A stretch of 64,000 nt of DNA from contig NZ_CP108070.1 in NCBI RefSeq assembly GCF_036178845.1, forward strand, positions 10,602,001 through 10,666,000. Direction: 5' to 3'. The translations under genes were made by a program, and so were the position numbers. The stretch is from Streptomyces sp. NBC_00271. Its GTDB lineage: Bacteria > Actinomycetota > Actinomycetes > Streptomycetales > Streptomycetaceae. This document shows positions 16,447 through 25,138 of this stretch, in pieces. The notes below the pieces were generated by a model that did not search any database, was not told where the DNA came from, and worked only from the letters and a program-made list of their open reading frames with translations. Numbering within the stretch: position 1 is the stretch's first letter; every line of letters begins with the position of its first letter.

Positions 16447-16757
16447 GAGCGCGGCCTGCGCACGACCGCCGTCCCGCCCTCCAGGTCGATCGTCGTACGG
16501 TGCGGGGGTGCCCCGTCCTCCTCGTCGTCCCGCAGCACCAGGGCCGACTGCCGCTCCTTGAGCTCGTTCTGCTTGCCCGGCGAGAGACTCGCGTGCAACT
16601 GCTCGAAGCCGGTCGCGGATATCTGGCCCTGGCGCACGCCGTTCCGCCACGGCAGAAGGCCAGCCCGTCCGGCGCGCAGCAACAGCTGGTCCGCGAAGGC
16701 CGCTAGAGTCAGCAGGATGACCAGTCCCGGCAGGGTCATGAAGACGGCGAATCCCAT
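16443..16757 (-). CDS. DUF6191-family small membrane protein
   Basis: A 104-residue protein with one N-terminal transmembrane helix (FAVFMTLPGLVILLTLAAFADQLLL) and a cytoplasmic tail containing ISATGFEQLHASLSPGKQNELKERQ. This tail pattern is a conserved small Streptomyces family (DUF6191, named from memory) of unknown role. It is the first gene of a two-gene operon with the P-loop kinase, sharing an ATGA overlap. The kinase might therefore act near the membrane, but that is speculation. Confidence 0.78.
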   Translation of the reverse strand: MGFAVFMTLPGLVILLTLAAFADQLLLRAGRAGLLPWRNGVRQGQISATGFEQLHASLSPGKQNELKERQSALVLRDDEEDGAPPHRTTIDLEGGTAVVRRPRS

Positions 16758-17185
16758 GCCACCAGTATCAGGCTGCGAGAGTCGGATTCGGCCAGGCTCC
16801 GGCGACCTCGGGTCTGGGACCGGTCATTCCGCCTATGCTCATCAAGCTGTTGAATATTGGTCAATAACGGGCGTCGCAGCCGCCGTCCACGGGGAGAACG
16901 TCATGCCGCAGCAACGCCCTACGCTCGCTCCCCACAGCTACCGCACTCTTTGTGCAGTGCTCCAGGGTTCAGCCTGGGGGTGAAGCGCATCCTGTGGCTG
17001 CGACGCGGAGCGTCGCGGTGCCGGGCGGGGCGGGCGCGGAGCGCCCGCAGGGCTGCCCGGCGAGCCGGGGATTGCTTTGTCCGGGCCGGTGTTGCCCGTA
17101 TGACGGCAGTGCAGAGGTGTTCCGGCGTGGCTGGGTTCGGCTGATCGGGTCGGGGTTGTCGGTGGTGGGTGTTAGCGTCCGGATC
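16758..17185. other. Region holding the left end of the TnpB element and a possible interrupted gene start
   Basis: A credible start (GGGGAGAACGTC then ATG at 16903-16905) opens a short frame beginning MPQQRPTLAPHSYRTLCAVL. It is lost within 26 codons, where transposon sequence seems to begin. A hairpin TCCAGG/CCTGGG (about 16961-16976) could be the left-end structure of the element. The remaining bases up to 17185 are GC-rich and carry no other recognised gene. Confidence 0.4.
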
Positions 17186-18433
17186 ATGCAGCTTCGGTAT
17201 GCCTTCCGCCTCGACCCGGGGCCCGGTCAGCGCGTTGCGCTGGCGCGGGCGTTCGGGTGTGCGCGGGTGGTGTACAACGACGCGGTCGCCGCCCGGGAGC
17301 GGGCCCGGCGGGAGGGTGCCGCGTTTCCGAGTGCGGGCGCGCTGTCGAAGACGCTGATCACCGAGGCGAAGCAGGGCCCCGGGCGGCAGTGGCTGTCCGA
17401 GGTGTCGGCAGTCATCCTGCAGCAGGCGCTGCGGGACGTGGAGCGCGCCTACACCAACTACTTCTCCTCTCTGAAAGGAGCCCGCCAGGGGGCACGGGTG
17501 GGGGCGCCGCGCTTCAAGTCGAAGCGGGATGCCCGCCAGGCGATCCGGTTCACCGCGAACGCCCGATGGAAGATCACCGAGGCGGGGCGGCTGCTCCTGC
17601 CGAAGATCGGCGAGGTGAAAGTGCGCTGGTCACGCACCCTGCCCTCGGTGCCGTCCAGCGTGACGGTGATCCGGGACGCAGCCGGCCGGTACTTCGCCTC
17701 CTTCGTCGTGGAGACCGACCCGGACACCGACCTGGCACGGATGCCGGATGCCGACGGTCTGCCGTCTGTGGGGATCGACTTGGGCCTGACACATTTCGCG
17801 GTCCTGTCGGACGGGACGAAGATCGACTCCCCGCGCTTCCTGCGCCGGGCGGAGAAGAAGCTGAAGAAGGCCCAGCGGGAGTCGTCCCGCAAGCAGAAGC
17901 GGTCGAAGAACCGGGAGAAGGCCCGCTTGAAGGTGGCCCGCGCACATGCGCAGGTCGCCGACGCCCGCCGCGAATTCCACCACCAGCTCTCCACCCAGTT
18001 GATCCGCGAAAGCCAAGCGGTCGCGGTGGAGGACTTGGCGGTGAAAGCCCTCGCGCGCACCCGGCTCGGCAAATCCGTGCACGACGCCGGCTGGGCGCAG
18101 TTTCTCGCGATGCTGGAGTACAAGGCCGGCCGGTACGGGCGCGTCTTTGTGAAGGTCGGCCGGTTCGAGCCCACCAGTCAGGTGTGCTCGGTCTGTGGAG
18201 TCAAGGACGGGCCCAAACCCCTGCACGTGCGCACCTGGACGTGCACGCCTTGCGGCACGGTCCATGACCGGGACCACAACGCCGCCAAGAACGTCAAACA
18301 GGCCGCCGGACTGGCGGTGACAGCCTGTCGAGCGCAGGTAAGACCGGAACTCGTTCCGGCACAACGCGAAGAAGCAGGAAGCCACGGAATCCACACCGGA
18401 ACTCGTGCCGCGCAGCGGCACAGGACCCGGTGA
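17186..18433 (+). CDS. tnpB: TnpB, RNA-guided transposon endonuclease
   Basis: A 415-residue OrfB/TnpB protein, the compact ancestor of Cas12. The N-terminal helix-turn-helix region reads LRYAFRLDPGPGQRVALARAFGCARVVYNDAV. The RuvC nuclease residues are all present: D198 in GIDLGLTHFAVLSDG, E282 in VAVEDLAVKAL, and D363 in HDRDHNAAKN. The zinc ribbon has C334, C337 (CSVCG) and C353, C356 (CTPCG) between the second and third acids. The ATG at 17186 is the conserved start. With no frameshift and full length, it should be catalytically competent. It would use an omega RNA from its own 3' end to cut DNA matching the sequence just past the right end. Confidence 0.95.
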   Translation: MQLRYAFRLDPGPGQRVALARAFGCARVVYNDAVAARERARREGAAFPSAGALSKTLITEAKQGPGRQWLSEVSAVILQQALRDVERAYTNYFSSLKGARQGARVGAPRFKSKRDARQAIRFTANARWKITEAGRLLLPKIGEVKVRWSRTLPSVPSSVTVIRDAAGRYFASFVVETDPDTDLARMPDADGLPSVGIDLGLTHFAVLSDGTKIDSPRFLRRAEKKLKKAQRESSRKQKRSKNREKARLKVARAHAQVADARREFHHQLSTQLIRESQAVAVEDLAVKALARTRLGKSVHDAGWAQFLAMLEYKAGRYGRVFVKVGRFEPTSQVCSVCGVKDGPKPLHVRTWTCTPCGTVHDRDHNAAKNVKQAAGLAVTACRAQVRPELVPAQREEAGSHGIHTGTRAAQRHRTR

Positions 18434-18476
18434 GGAAGGCCAGAATCTCCCTGCTGCAGCAGGGGGAGCAAGTCAA
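18300..18476 (+). ncRNA. Predicted omega (reRNA) scaffold of TnpB
   Basis: In this family the guide RNA covers the 3' part of tnpB and the transposon right end, and its guide is copied from the flanking DNA. Here the terminal hairpin at 18447-18468 followed by GTCAA at 18472-18476 fits the scaffold's 3' end. The guide would be the roughly 16-20 bases after 18476 (beginning CGGGCGTATTTCGACC). The 5' boundary is approximate; it is inferred from family knowledge and the hairpin. Confidence 0.55.
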
Positions 18477-18590
18477 CGGGCGTATTTCGACCACCTGCTC
18501 GCCTGCCAGAAGTGCAGCGAGCCCCCGAGGCGATGCGGCGACGGCAGCGCCCTGTACCGGACCTACCGGTCGGACCTGAAGAAGTCATGA
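18477..18590 (+). pseudogene. 3' remnant of a small gene interrupted by the TnpB element
   Basis: Immediately after the element's right end an open frame continues with RAYFDHLLACQKCSEPPRRC and GSALYRTYRSDLKKS, then a stop. The Cys-rich pattern (CQKC...C) and frame quality look like a genuine small protein whose beginning is missing. The probable 5' part lies left of the element around 16903. The reading frame begins exactly at base 18477, supporting that base as the insertion junction. The function of the small protein is unknown. Confidence 0.5.
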
Positions 18591-18618
18591 ACCAGGCCCA
18601 GGGCCTGTCCGGCGGAGG

Positions 18619-18650
18619 GGTGCGGCCGGACGGGTGGGTCCGGCCGCACC
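18619..18650 (-). terminator. Hairpin terminator after the serine hydrolase gene
   Basis: A perfect 13-bp inverted repeat, GGTGCGGCCGGAC (18619-18631) and its complement (18638-18650), with loop GGGTGG. It lies 9 bases beyond the stop codon of the minus-strand serine hydrolase. Confidence 0.85.
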
Positions 18651-18658
18651 TTCGCGCG

Positions 18659-19972
<1,314 letters not shown>

Positions 19973-20000
19973 TCACGCGAAGGAAAGCGGAAAAGATCCT

Positions 20001-21293
20001 TCAGCGGCCGAAAAGCTGCGTCCAGTACGTCCCCGCCGTGCCGCCGCCCGCGAGGCCGATGCCTATGTGGGTGAAGTCGGGCTTGAGGATGTTGGCGCGG
20101 TGGCCCGGGCTGTTCATCCAGCCGCGGACGACCTCGGCGGGGGAGCGCTGGCCGCAGGCGATGTTCTCCCCGATGGTGCGGCGTTCGGAGCCCGCGGCGG
20201 CGGCCCGGTCCCACGGCTGGCTGCCGTCGGGGGAGGTGTGGGAGTAGAAGGCGCGGCCCACCATGTCGTCGCTGTGCGCCTGGGCCGCGGTGGTGAGCAG
20301 GGCGTCGACGGTGAGCGGCGCCAGGCCCTCCGCGGCCCGCTCGGCATTGGTCAGTGCGACCACCTCACCCGCCGTCCGCTGCAGGCCCCCGCGGCTGAAG
20401 GGCTTGGCCCACAGCGCTGTCCAGTACATGTCGCCGGAGCGCCGGCCGGGGACGTACGCCAGCCCCGCCTGGCTGTACGCCGGGTTGTACAGCGTGTCGC
20501 GGGACTGCTCGGTGCTGAGGCAGTACTCCACGAACTCGCCCGGGGTGCGCGGGCCGGAGACGAGGTGCTCGCCGACGGTCAGATACGCGTATCCGGCGGA
20601 CGTGATGCGCTGGTAGACGGAGATCGCCTGGGCGCTCTCGGAGCTGAGGAGTCCGCGTGCCGCCATGTCGGAGGCGTGGGCCCGGGCCGCGGTCGCGAGC
20701 CGCGCGTCGAGGGAGACGGGTGGGGAACCGGCCGCGCCGCGCACGGAGTTGACCAGGTCGAGGAAGCCGTCCGGGTCGGGAGCCGCCACCGGTGTCGGAT
20801 CGTCCCCGGCCGCATCCTCGGCGACCTCGACCCCGAAGTCCCGCGCGATGCCGGCCAGCCCGTCCGCGTATCCCTGGCCCAGTGCGCGCAGCTTCCACGC
20901 CGTGCCGCGTCGGTAGATCTCGGCGAGCAGCAGAACGGTCTCCCGCTGTGGGCGCGGGGGCGTGAACCGGGCGAGGGTGTGGCCGCCCGGACCGCTGACG
21001 TGCAGGGTGGGCGCGGGCAGTCGGCCGAGCGGCGTACCGGGATCGGCCGGACTGACGACCACGGTGACGCGGCTCGCGCCGGACCGCAGGCGCGCCGGGT
21101 CGATGGTGAGGTGCTCCCCGGTGAGCCGGGCGCCCGGCACCGTCGGCTGGTTGTAGAACACGAAGTCGGCGTCGCCGCGCACCTTGCCGCTGTCGTCGGT
21201 GATGAGCGCGGAGACGTCGAAGGGACCCGGCACCCGGATCGTCAGGGTGCCGCCCGGCAGGGGCACATTGCCCCCGGGAACCAACTCGCTCAT
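20001..21293 (-). CDS. TerD domain fused to two CAP (SCP/PR-1) domains
   Basis: A 430-residue protein without an obvious signal peptide. Residues 1-180 are a TerD-type calcium-binding tellurite/stress domain (ELVPGGNVPLP at the start, VFYNQPTVPGA, LLLAEIYRRGTAWKLRALGQGY). Two CAP domains follow. The first, about 193-300, carries NSVRGAAGSPPVSLDARLATAARAHASDMA. The second, about 312-428, carries TNAERAAEGLAPLTVDALLTTAAQAHSDDM, YSHTSPDG, GENIACG and RGWMNSPGHRANIL. The second keeps the classic CAP His/Glu residues, while the first is degenerate. CAP domains are usually extracellular and TerD cytoplasmic, which makes the fusion odd. It may act in surface-stress signalling; the biochemical role is unknown. 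Confidence 0.85.
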   Translation of the reverse strand: MSELVPGGNVPLPGGTLTIRVPGPFDVSALITDDSGKVRGDADFVFYNQPTVPGARLTGEHLTIDPARLRSGASRVTVVVSPADPGTPLGRLPAPTLHVSGPGGHTLARFTPPRPQRETVLLLAEIYRRGTAWKLRALGQGYADGLAGIARDFGVEVAEDAAGDDPTPVAAPDPDGFLDLVNSVRGAAGSPPVSLDARLATAARAHASDMAARGLLSSESAQAISVYQRITSAGYAYLTVGEHLVSGPRTPGEFVEYCLSTEQSRDTLYNPAYSQAGLAYVPGRRSGDMYWTALWAKPFSRGGLQRTAGEVVALTNAERAAEGLAPLTVDALLTTAAQAHSDDMVGRAFYSHTSPDGSQPWDRAAAAGSERRTIGENIACGQRSPAEVVRGWMNSPGHRANILKPDFTHIGIGLAGGGTAGTYWTQLFGR

Positions 21294-21367
21294 CGTGCCG
21301 CCCGTCGAAGGGATGGTCCTCGCGGACCACCGACACGGGCGCGCCCGCTTCCCGCCCGCTCACCCCG

Positions 21368-21688
21368 TCAACGTCCCGTTCGCTCCCGAGGGTTCCCGCG
21401 CTCCGCGGCACCGCGTGCGTCGATCGCCTCGGGCGGGCGCAACGACCGCAGCGCGAGCAGGAGTACGCCGATGTCGTCCAGGTAGATCGGGTCGGGCAGC
21501 AGGTCGGTCGGCAGCAGGAGATAGGCGACGGCACCCCAGAAGACCCAGCGGGACCCGGTCGGAAGCCCGGCGCGCCTGAGGTCACGGCGGGCGCGCACGA
21601 GCCGTACCAGGACCGCGATCGCCACCCCGAGTGCGGCGGCACCCAGGATCGCGACGATGAGGACCACCGTCCATGTCGTGGAGTCCAT
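21368..21688 (-). CDS. YkvA-family (DUF1232) membrane protein
   Basis: A 106-residue protein with an N-terminal membrane helix (WTVVLIVAILGAAALGVAIAVLV) and the YkvA core: WVFWGAVAYLLLPTDLLPDPIYLDDIGVLLLAL. The YLLLPxDLxPDxIxxxDD pattern defines the family. Function is unknown in any organism; members are small inner-membrane proteins. It lies 74 bases upstream of the TerD-CAP gene on the same strand and could be read with it. Confidence 0.85.
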   Translation of the reverse strand: MDSTTWTVVLIVAILGAAALGVAIAVLVRLVRARRDLRRAGLPTGSRWVFWGAVAYLLLPTDLLPDPIYLDDIGVLLLALRSLRPPEAIDARGAAERGNPRERTGR

Positions 21689-21776
21689 GAGTTCCGTCCT
21701 GAGCTCTCGTAGGGCAGTTCCTCCCCTTCGTGTTCCCGCTCGCCCGGTTCGTACCGCCCCCGAAACACCGGCCGAT

Positions 21777-22211
21777 TCAGGCCGGGCCGGCGGCGACGCA
21801 GAACTCGTTGCCCTCCGGGTCGGCCATCACCACGTGGTGCCCGTCGAACTCCTCCAGGACGGAGCCGCCCGCCTTCACGATCCGCTCGGCCTCCGCCCTG
21901 ATCCGCGCCCACCGCTCTTCGGGACCGCCGTGTCCCGGCACGCGGACGTCGATGTGAAGGCGGTTCTTCGCCGTCTTCGGCTCGGGAACCTTGAGGATGG
22001 ACAGGCGGGGGCCGACGCCGTCGGGGTCGCAGAGCCACGCGCCGTCGTCCGCGGAGTCGTCCTCCGGGAGGTCGAACTGCGCGAGCCACTCCTCGCGGGT
22101 GGTGAAGGGAGCGGGCGGAGGCTCGTCGATGTACCCGAGTGCCGTCTTCCAGAACTCGGCGAGGAGTGTCGCGTCCGCGCAGTCAAGGGTCAGATCGATT
22201 CTGGCTGCCAT
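21777..22211 (-). CDS. VOC-family (glyoxalase/bleomycin-resistance-like) protein
   Basis: A 144-residue vicinal-oxygen-chelate protein. It opens RIDLTLDCADATLLAEFWKTALGY and has a second half RLHIDVRVPGHGGPEERW and VLEEFDGHHVVMADPEGNEFCV. These two beta-alpha-beta-beta-beta modules, with H and E metal-ligand positions, are typical. Streptomyces genomes carry dozens of such proteins, most without a known substrate; roles range from small-molecule lyases to drug binding. No neighbour narrows the function. Confidence 0.85.
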   Translation of the reverse strand: MAARIDLTLDCADATLLAEFWKTALGYIDEPPPAPFTTREEWLAQFDLPEDDSADDGAWLCDPDGVGPRLSILKVPEPKTAKNRLHIDVRVPGHGGPEERWARIRAEAERIVKAGGSVLEEFDGHHVVMADPEGNEFCVAAGPA

Positions 22212-22256
22212 GACAGGACCGTACTGCGCGCCTCTGACAATCCGGTCGTACGGCTC

Positions 22257-23162
22257 TTACCGGCCCTCGGGAACGTCACGGCGGCAGAGAACGAAGTCGT
22301 CGAAGACGTGCCGTCCGGGGCGGTCGCCGACGGTGTCGATCGCCGCGCGGATGTCGTGCAGTTGGCCCGTCGTCATCTGCAGGGGCGGCTCGTCGGGCTG
22401 GTAGGTGGTGCGGACGGGATAGTCCACACCCGGTTGCCGGGACATCTCGATGTGGCAGCCGAGCACGTGCGTGACCGGCCGTTCGGCACAGAAGTCGATC
22501 AGGCGGTCGACGGTGCGGGTGAACGCGGCCCAGTCCTCGACGTACAGACGGCCGGGATAGACCGTGTCACCGGTGAGCAGGAAGCCGGTCCAGGGGTCGA
22601 AGTACGTCACCGCGGCCGCGTGGTGGCCCGGCGTGGCCAGGCATTCCAGGACCCGGCCCCCGAGATCGACGCGGGCGACGCCCTCGGGGTCGCCGTCGAA
22701 GCCGAAGAACGGCCAGGCCTGGTCGAGGGCCGCGTCGACGACCGTGGTGCCGGGTCGGTCGGCGAACTGTCCGTCCCCCGCGACGTGGTCGCCGTGGGGG
22801 TGGGTGTGCAGCACCAACAGCTCGTAACCTGCCCGGGGGTGGGCGGTCAGCCATGTCTCCATCAGCTCGTCCACCACCCGGCGCAGTGGGAAGCAGTCGG
22901 CCGAGGCCGTGGCACCGGTGTCGATCAGCACGGCCCGTGCCTCGCCGAACAGCAGGAAGAGGAACGGCGCCTCGTAGTCGACGGCCATGTTCTGCCGCAG
23001 GATCATCGTGTGCGCGTCGTGGGCGTGGACCTGGATGTCGGGATCGGTGTTGTGCTTGGCCGACGGCGATCCGTGGATCCACCGCACGTCCAGCGCCCGC
23101 GCGCCCGCGGCTTTCTCCGCTGCTCCAGCGGTCTGTTCGGTCCTCGGCCTCTGGGTGTCCAC
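22257..23162 (-). CDS. Metallo-beta-lactamase fold hydrolase
   Basis: A 301-residue MBL-fold protein. The dinuclear zinc motif HTHPHGDH is preceded by the core strand RAVLIDTGATA, followed by CLATPGHHAAAVTYFDP and LLTGDTVYPGRLYV, and a late GCHIEMSRQPG supplies the last His. The GTG at 23162 is chosen because GGGAG lies five bases upstream; longer frames run through unlikely sequence. Family members hydrolyse thioesters, lactones or phosphodiesters, and this one is of the glyoxalase II-like type. No specific substrate can be assigned. Confidence 0.85.
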   Translation of the reverse strand: MDTQRPRTEQTAGAAEKAAGARALDVRWIHGSPSAKHNTDPDIQVHAHDAHTMILRQNMAVDYEAPFLFLLFGEARAVLIDTGATASADCFPLRRVVDELMETWLTAHPRAGYELLVLHTHPHGDHVAGDGQFADRPGTTVVDAALDQAWPFFGFDGDPEGVARVDLGGRVLECLATPGHHAAAVTYFDPWTGFLLTGDTVYPGRLYVEDWAAFTRTVDRLIDFCAERPVTHVLGCHIEMSRQPGVDYPVRTTYQPDEPPLQMTTGQLHDIRAAIDTVGDRPGRHVFDDFVLCRRDVPEGR

Positions 23163-23212
23163 GACGTCTCCCGGTGATGATCCCGCCGGGACCACCACCT
23201 GGACCCGGGACC

Positions 23213-23599
23213 TCAGTGTCGCCCGGCGTTGTGGTCGACGAGTGCCTGGGTCACCGCTCGGACGCTGCGGGCGATGTGGTTGAGCTGCAGCACTTCGGCG
23301 GCGTACATCTTGATGGTGTGCTCGATGACCGATTCGTGCAGGCCGAGAGCGGGGAGTTCGGCCCGGGCGGTCTGCAGGGCGGTCCGGGCGACCCGGATCT
23401 CGTGCTGCACCTGGATCTGGGCGTGACGGGCGAGCAGTACGGGGTGCTTCATGAGCACGGGGTAGCTCGCGTAGCGGGACGGCACCAGATCGCGCAGCCA
23501 CTTGGTCGCGGAGCGCTCCCAGTCGAAGCTGCCGGGGGTCTTGACCTGGCACGGCCAGTCCGAGGTGATCGGTGAGTACGTTGTCAGGGCCATGTTCAT
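23213..23599 (-). CDS. Conserved hypothetical protein with a structured leader
   Basis: A protein of 126-128 residues, starting either at 23599 or at the second ATG (23593), which is better spaced from GGAAG. It is helical and His/Arg-rich, with SDWPCQVKTPGSFDWERSATKWLRDLVP near the start and HESVIEHTIKMYAAEVLQLNHIARSVRAV near the end. There is no membrane segment or known motif. It resembles a lineage-specific actinomycete protein. The 325-base region upstream is unusual, with two GC hairpins and an AT-rich patch, and may regulate it. Confidence 0.65.
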   Translation of the reverse strand: MNMALTTYSPITSDWPCQVKTPGSFDWERSATKWLRDLVPSRYASYPVLMKHPVLLARHAQIQVQHEIRVARTALQTARAELPALGLHESVIEHTIKMYAAEVLQLNHIARSVRAVTQALVDHNAGRH

Positions 23600-23924
23600 C
23601 GCTTCCGGGTTACGTCGGCGGCAAGGGTGCGGGTTATGGGGCGGCCCCGGTCTAGGGGATGGCCGGGGCCGCCACCACGGGCACCCGCTCACGCGGGGCC
23701 CGTCCGAACATCCGGGGCCCCATGCGGGTAGGAGCGGACGGCCCCGGATGGCCGTAGGACGTGACCCGGAGGCCTCCTGGTCGCATCCGCGAGAAGTATT
23801 TATATATACCGCCGGATACGCAAGGACATGAAAAAATTCATGCGCGATATGGGCGAATGATCCCGTGATGCCGTGCTGGCAGGGGGCGTACGGGGTGTAG
23901 GGGGGAAGGGGGAGCCGTGCGGGG
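23600..23924 (-). promoter_or_regulatory. Leader with two large hairpins and an AT-rich promoter-like patch
   Basis: There is no gene in these 325 bases. Two perfect 11-bp inverted repeats lie upstream of the hypothetical gene. One is GGCGGCCCCGG at 23640-23650 with its complement at 23663-23673. The other is CATCCGGGGCC at 23709-23719 with its complement at 23740-23750. Both share the GGCCCCGG core, so alternative pairing between them is possible. Further upstream, around 23797-23811, is TATTTATATATACC, very AT-rich for this genome, and near 23827-23842 is CATGAA-AAAA-TTCATG. Together they look like a promoter and a folded 5' leader. Confidence 0.5.
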
Positions 23925-24848
23925 TCAGTCCTTGAGGAAGAACTGGTGCTGCTCCGCGATCTGCTCGTACTCCTCAAGCCGCGCCTGCGTCCGCTCCGGG
24001 TCGGCGTCGGACATGGCCTGGAGGAGCGCCGCCGACATCATGACGGGCGCGGCGTAGGAGTCGAAGACGAGCCGGGCCCCGGTGCCTACGGTGAAGGTGG
24101 CGTCGGCCTCGTCCGCGAGCGGTCCGAGCGCCAGGTCGGTGATCAGGGCGACCTTCAGCCCCGCGCTGCGTGCGACCCGCACCGCGGTCAGCGTCTCCTG
24201 GGCATGACGGGGCATTCCGAAGGCGAGCAGCCAGGTGCCGCCCGCCTCGCGCGACTGGAGCAGCGCGTCGTAGGCGACGCTCCCGCCGCGCGTCACCAGC
24301 CGCACATCGGGGTGGATGCGGCGGGCGGCGTACGCGAAGTACTCCGCCAGCGAGACCGAGATGCGCAGGCCGAGAACGGTGAGCGGGGTCGACTGCGACA
24401 GCGCGCGGCCGATGGTGATCACCTGGTCCGGATCAGCGAAGTCGCGGCGCAGGTTCTCCAGGTTCTCGATCTCGGCGTCCACCGCCAACTGCAGTTCGTT
24501 GCCGTGGTCCTCCGCCGGCGCGCCCGGGGCGCTGGAGAGTGTGCTGAGCGCGATGGCCTGCAGTTTCTCCCGCAGTGCGGGGTAGCCGCTGAAGCCGACC
24601 GCCGCGGCGAAGCGGGTCACCGAAGGCTGGCTGACCCCGACGCGCTCGGCGAGATCGGTGATCGACAGGAACGCCGCCTCGGTGATGTGCTCGATCAGGT
24701 ACTGGGCGATACGGCGCTGTCCGGGCGAGAGCCGGGGGCCGTCGAACAACTCCCTGAGCTGGGACGTGGGTGCCGCGCCCACCTCCGGAGCAGTCTTCCC
24801 CGAGGTGATGGCAGACGCCTGAGCGCGTGCCTGCTGCGGCGATGGCAC
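23925..24848 (-). CDS. MurR/RpiR-family transcriptional regulator
   Basis: A 307-residue regulator. The N-terminal HTH_6 domain reads LSPGQRRIAQYLIEHITEAAFLSITDLAERVGVSQPSVTRFAAAVGF (about 40-86). A SIS sugar-isomerase domain follows, with TPLTVLGLRISVSLAEYFAYAAR and RSAGLKVALITDLALGPLADEAD, which senses phosphosugars. The GTG at 24848 has GGAGG seven bases upstream, better than the ATG at 24872. It is divergent from a GH105 gene, whose product releases unsaturated uronic acid sugars. It is therefore a plausible controller of that gene, repressing until a sugar phosphate appears. Confidence 0.88.
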   Translation of the reverse strand: MPSPQQARAQASAITSGKTAPEVGAAPTSQLRELFDGPRLSPGQRRIAQYLIEHITEAAFLSITDLAERVGVSQPSVTRFAAAVGFSGYPALREKLQAIALSTLSSAPGAPAEDHGNELQLAVDAEIENLENLRRDFADPDQVITIGRALSQSTPLTVLGLRISVSLAEYFAYAARRIHPDVRLVTRGGSVAYDALLQSREAGGTWLLAFGMPRHAQETLTAVRVARSAGLKVALITDLALGPLADEADATFTVGTGARLVFDSYAAPVMMSAALLQAMSDADPERTQARLEEYEQIAEQHQFFLKD

Positions 24849-25138
24849 CGATGTGCCTCCTTCGTGTCCCACGAGAACTCAACATAGCTCACGGACCGTG
24901 CTGACCAGGGCATGGATGACCACACGCCATAGCTCGGCGGGCGTGGAACGTGAGGTCGGGGGCTTGGTGGGCGACATGGCCCGGTGCGATCGGGAGGCCG
25001 TACGGCCTGGGTTCTGCTCCATGAAGATCGCATCAGGATGTGAACCTGGCCTGATTCGCGACAAGTTGACGACGCGCCATGGACAGGGACTGAGACGGGT
25101 GTTGAGGATGGGAGTCCCCATCCGTAGGAGTTGTTCAT
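24849..25138. other. Divergent promoter region between RpiR regulator and GH105 gene
   Basis: These 290 bases have no gene. They must contain both promoters and probably the RpiR operator, but no convincing palindrome longer than six bases per arm was found. The GH105 gene has a clear GGAG site just before its ATG at 25139. Confidence 0.4.

Larger units (their letters stand above)
16961..18476 (+). mobile_element. Single-gene IS200/IS605-group (IS1341-like) element carrying tnpB
   Basis: The element contains tnpB and no tnpA, so it cannot move alone. The right end is well marked. A GC-rich hairpin (18447-18468) is followed by AGCAAGTCAA ending at 18476, matching the usual end of these elements (hairpin, GAGGATGTCAA, then flanking DNA). 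The left end is less certain and is set at a small hairpin near 16961. Insertion without target duplication is expected for this group. Confidence 0.6.

Noticed and set aside
16866..18483. ACGGGCGT on both sides of the TnpB element as a target-site duplication
   Set aside because: IS200/IS605-group elements do not duplicate their target, and the left copy lies well outside the apparent left end and upstream of the possible interrupted start codon.
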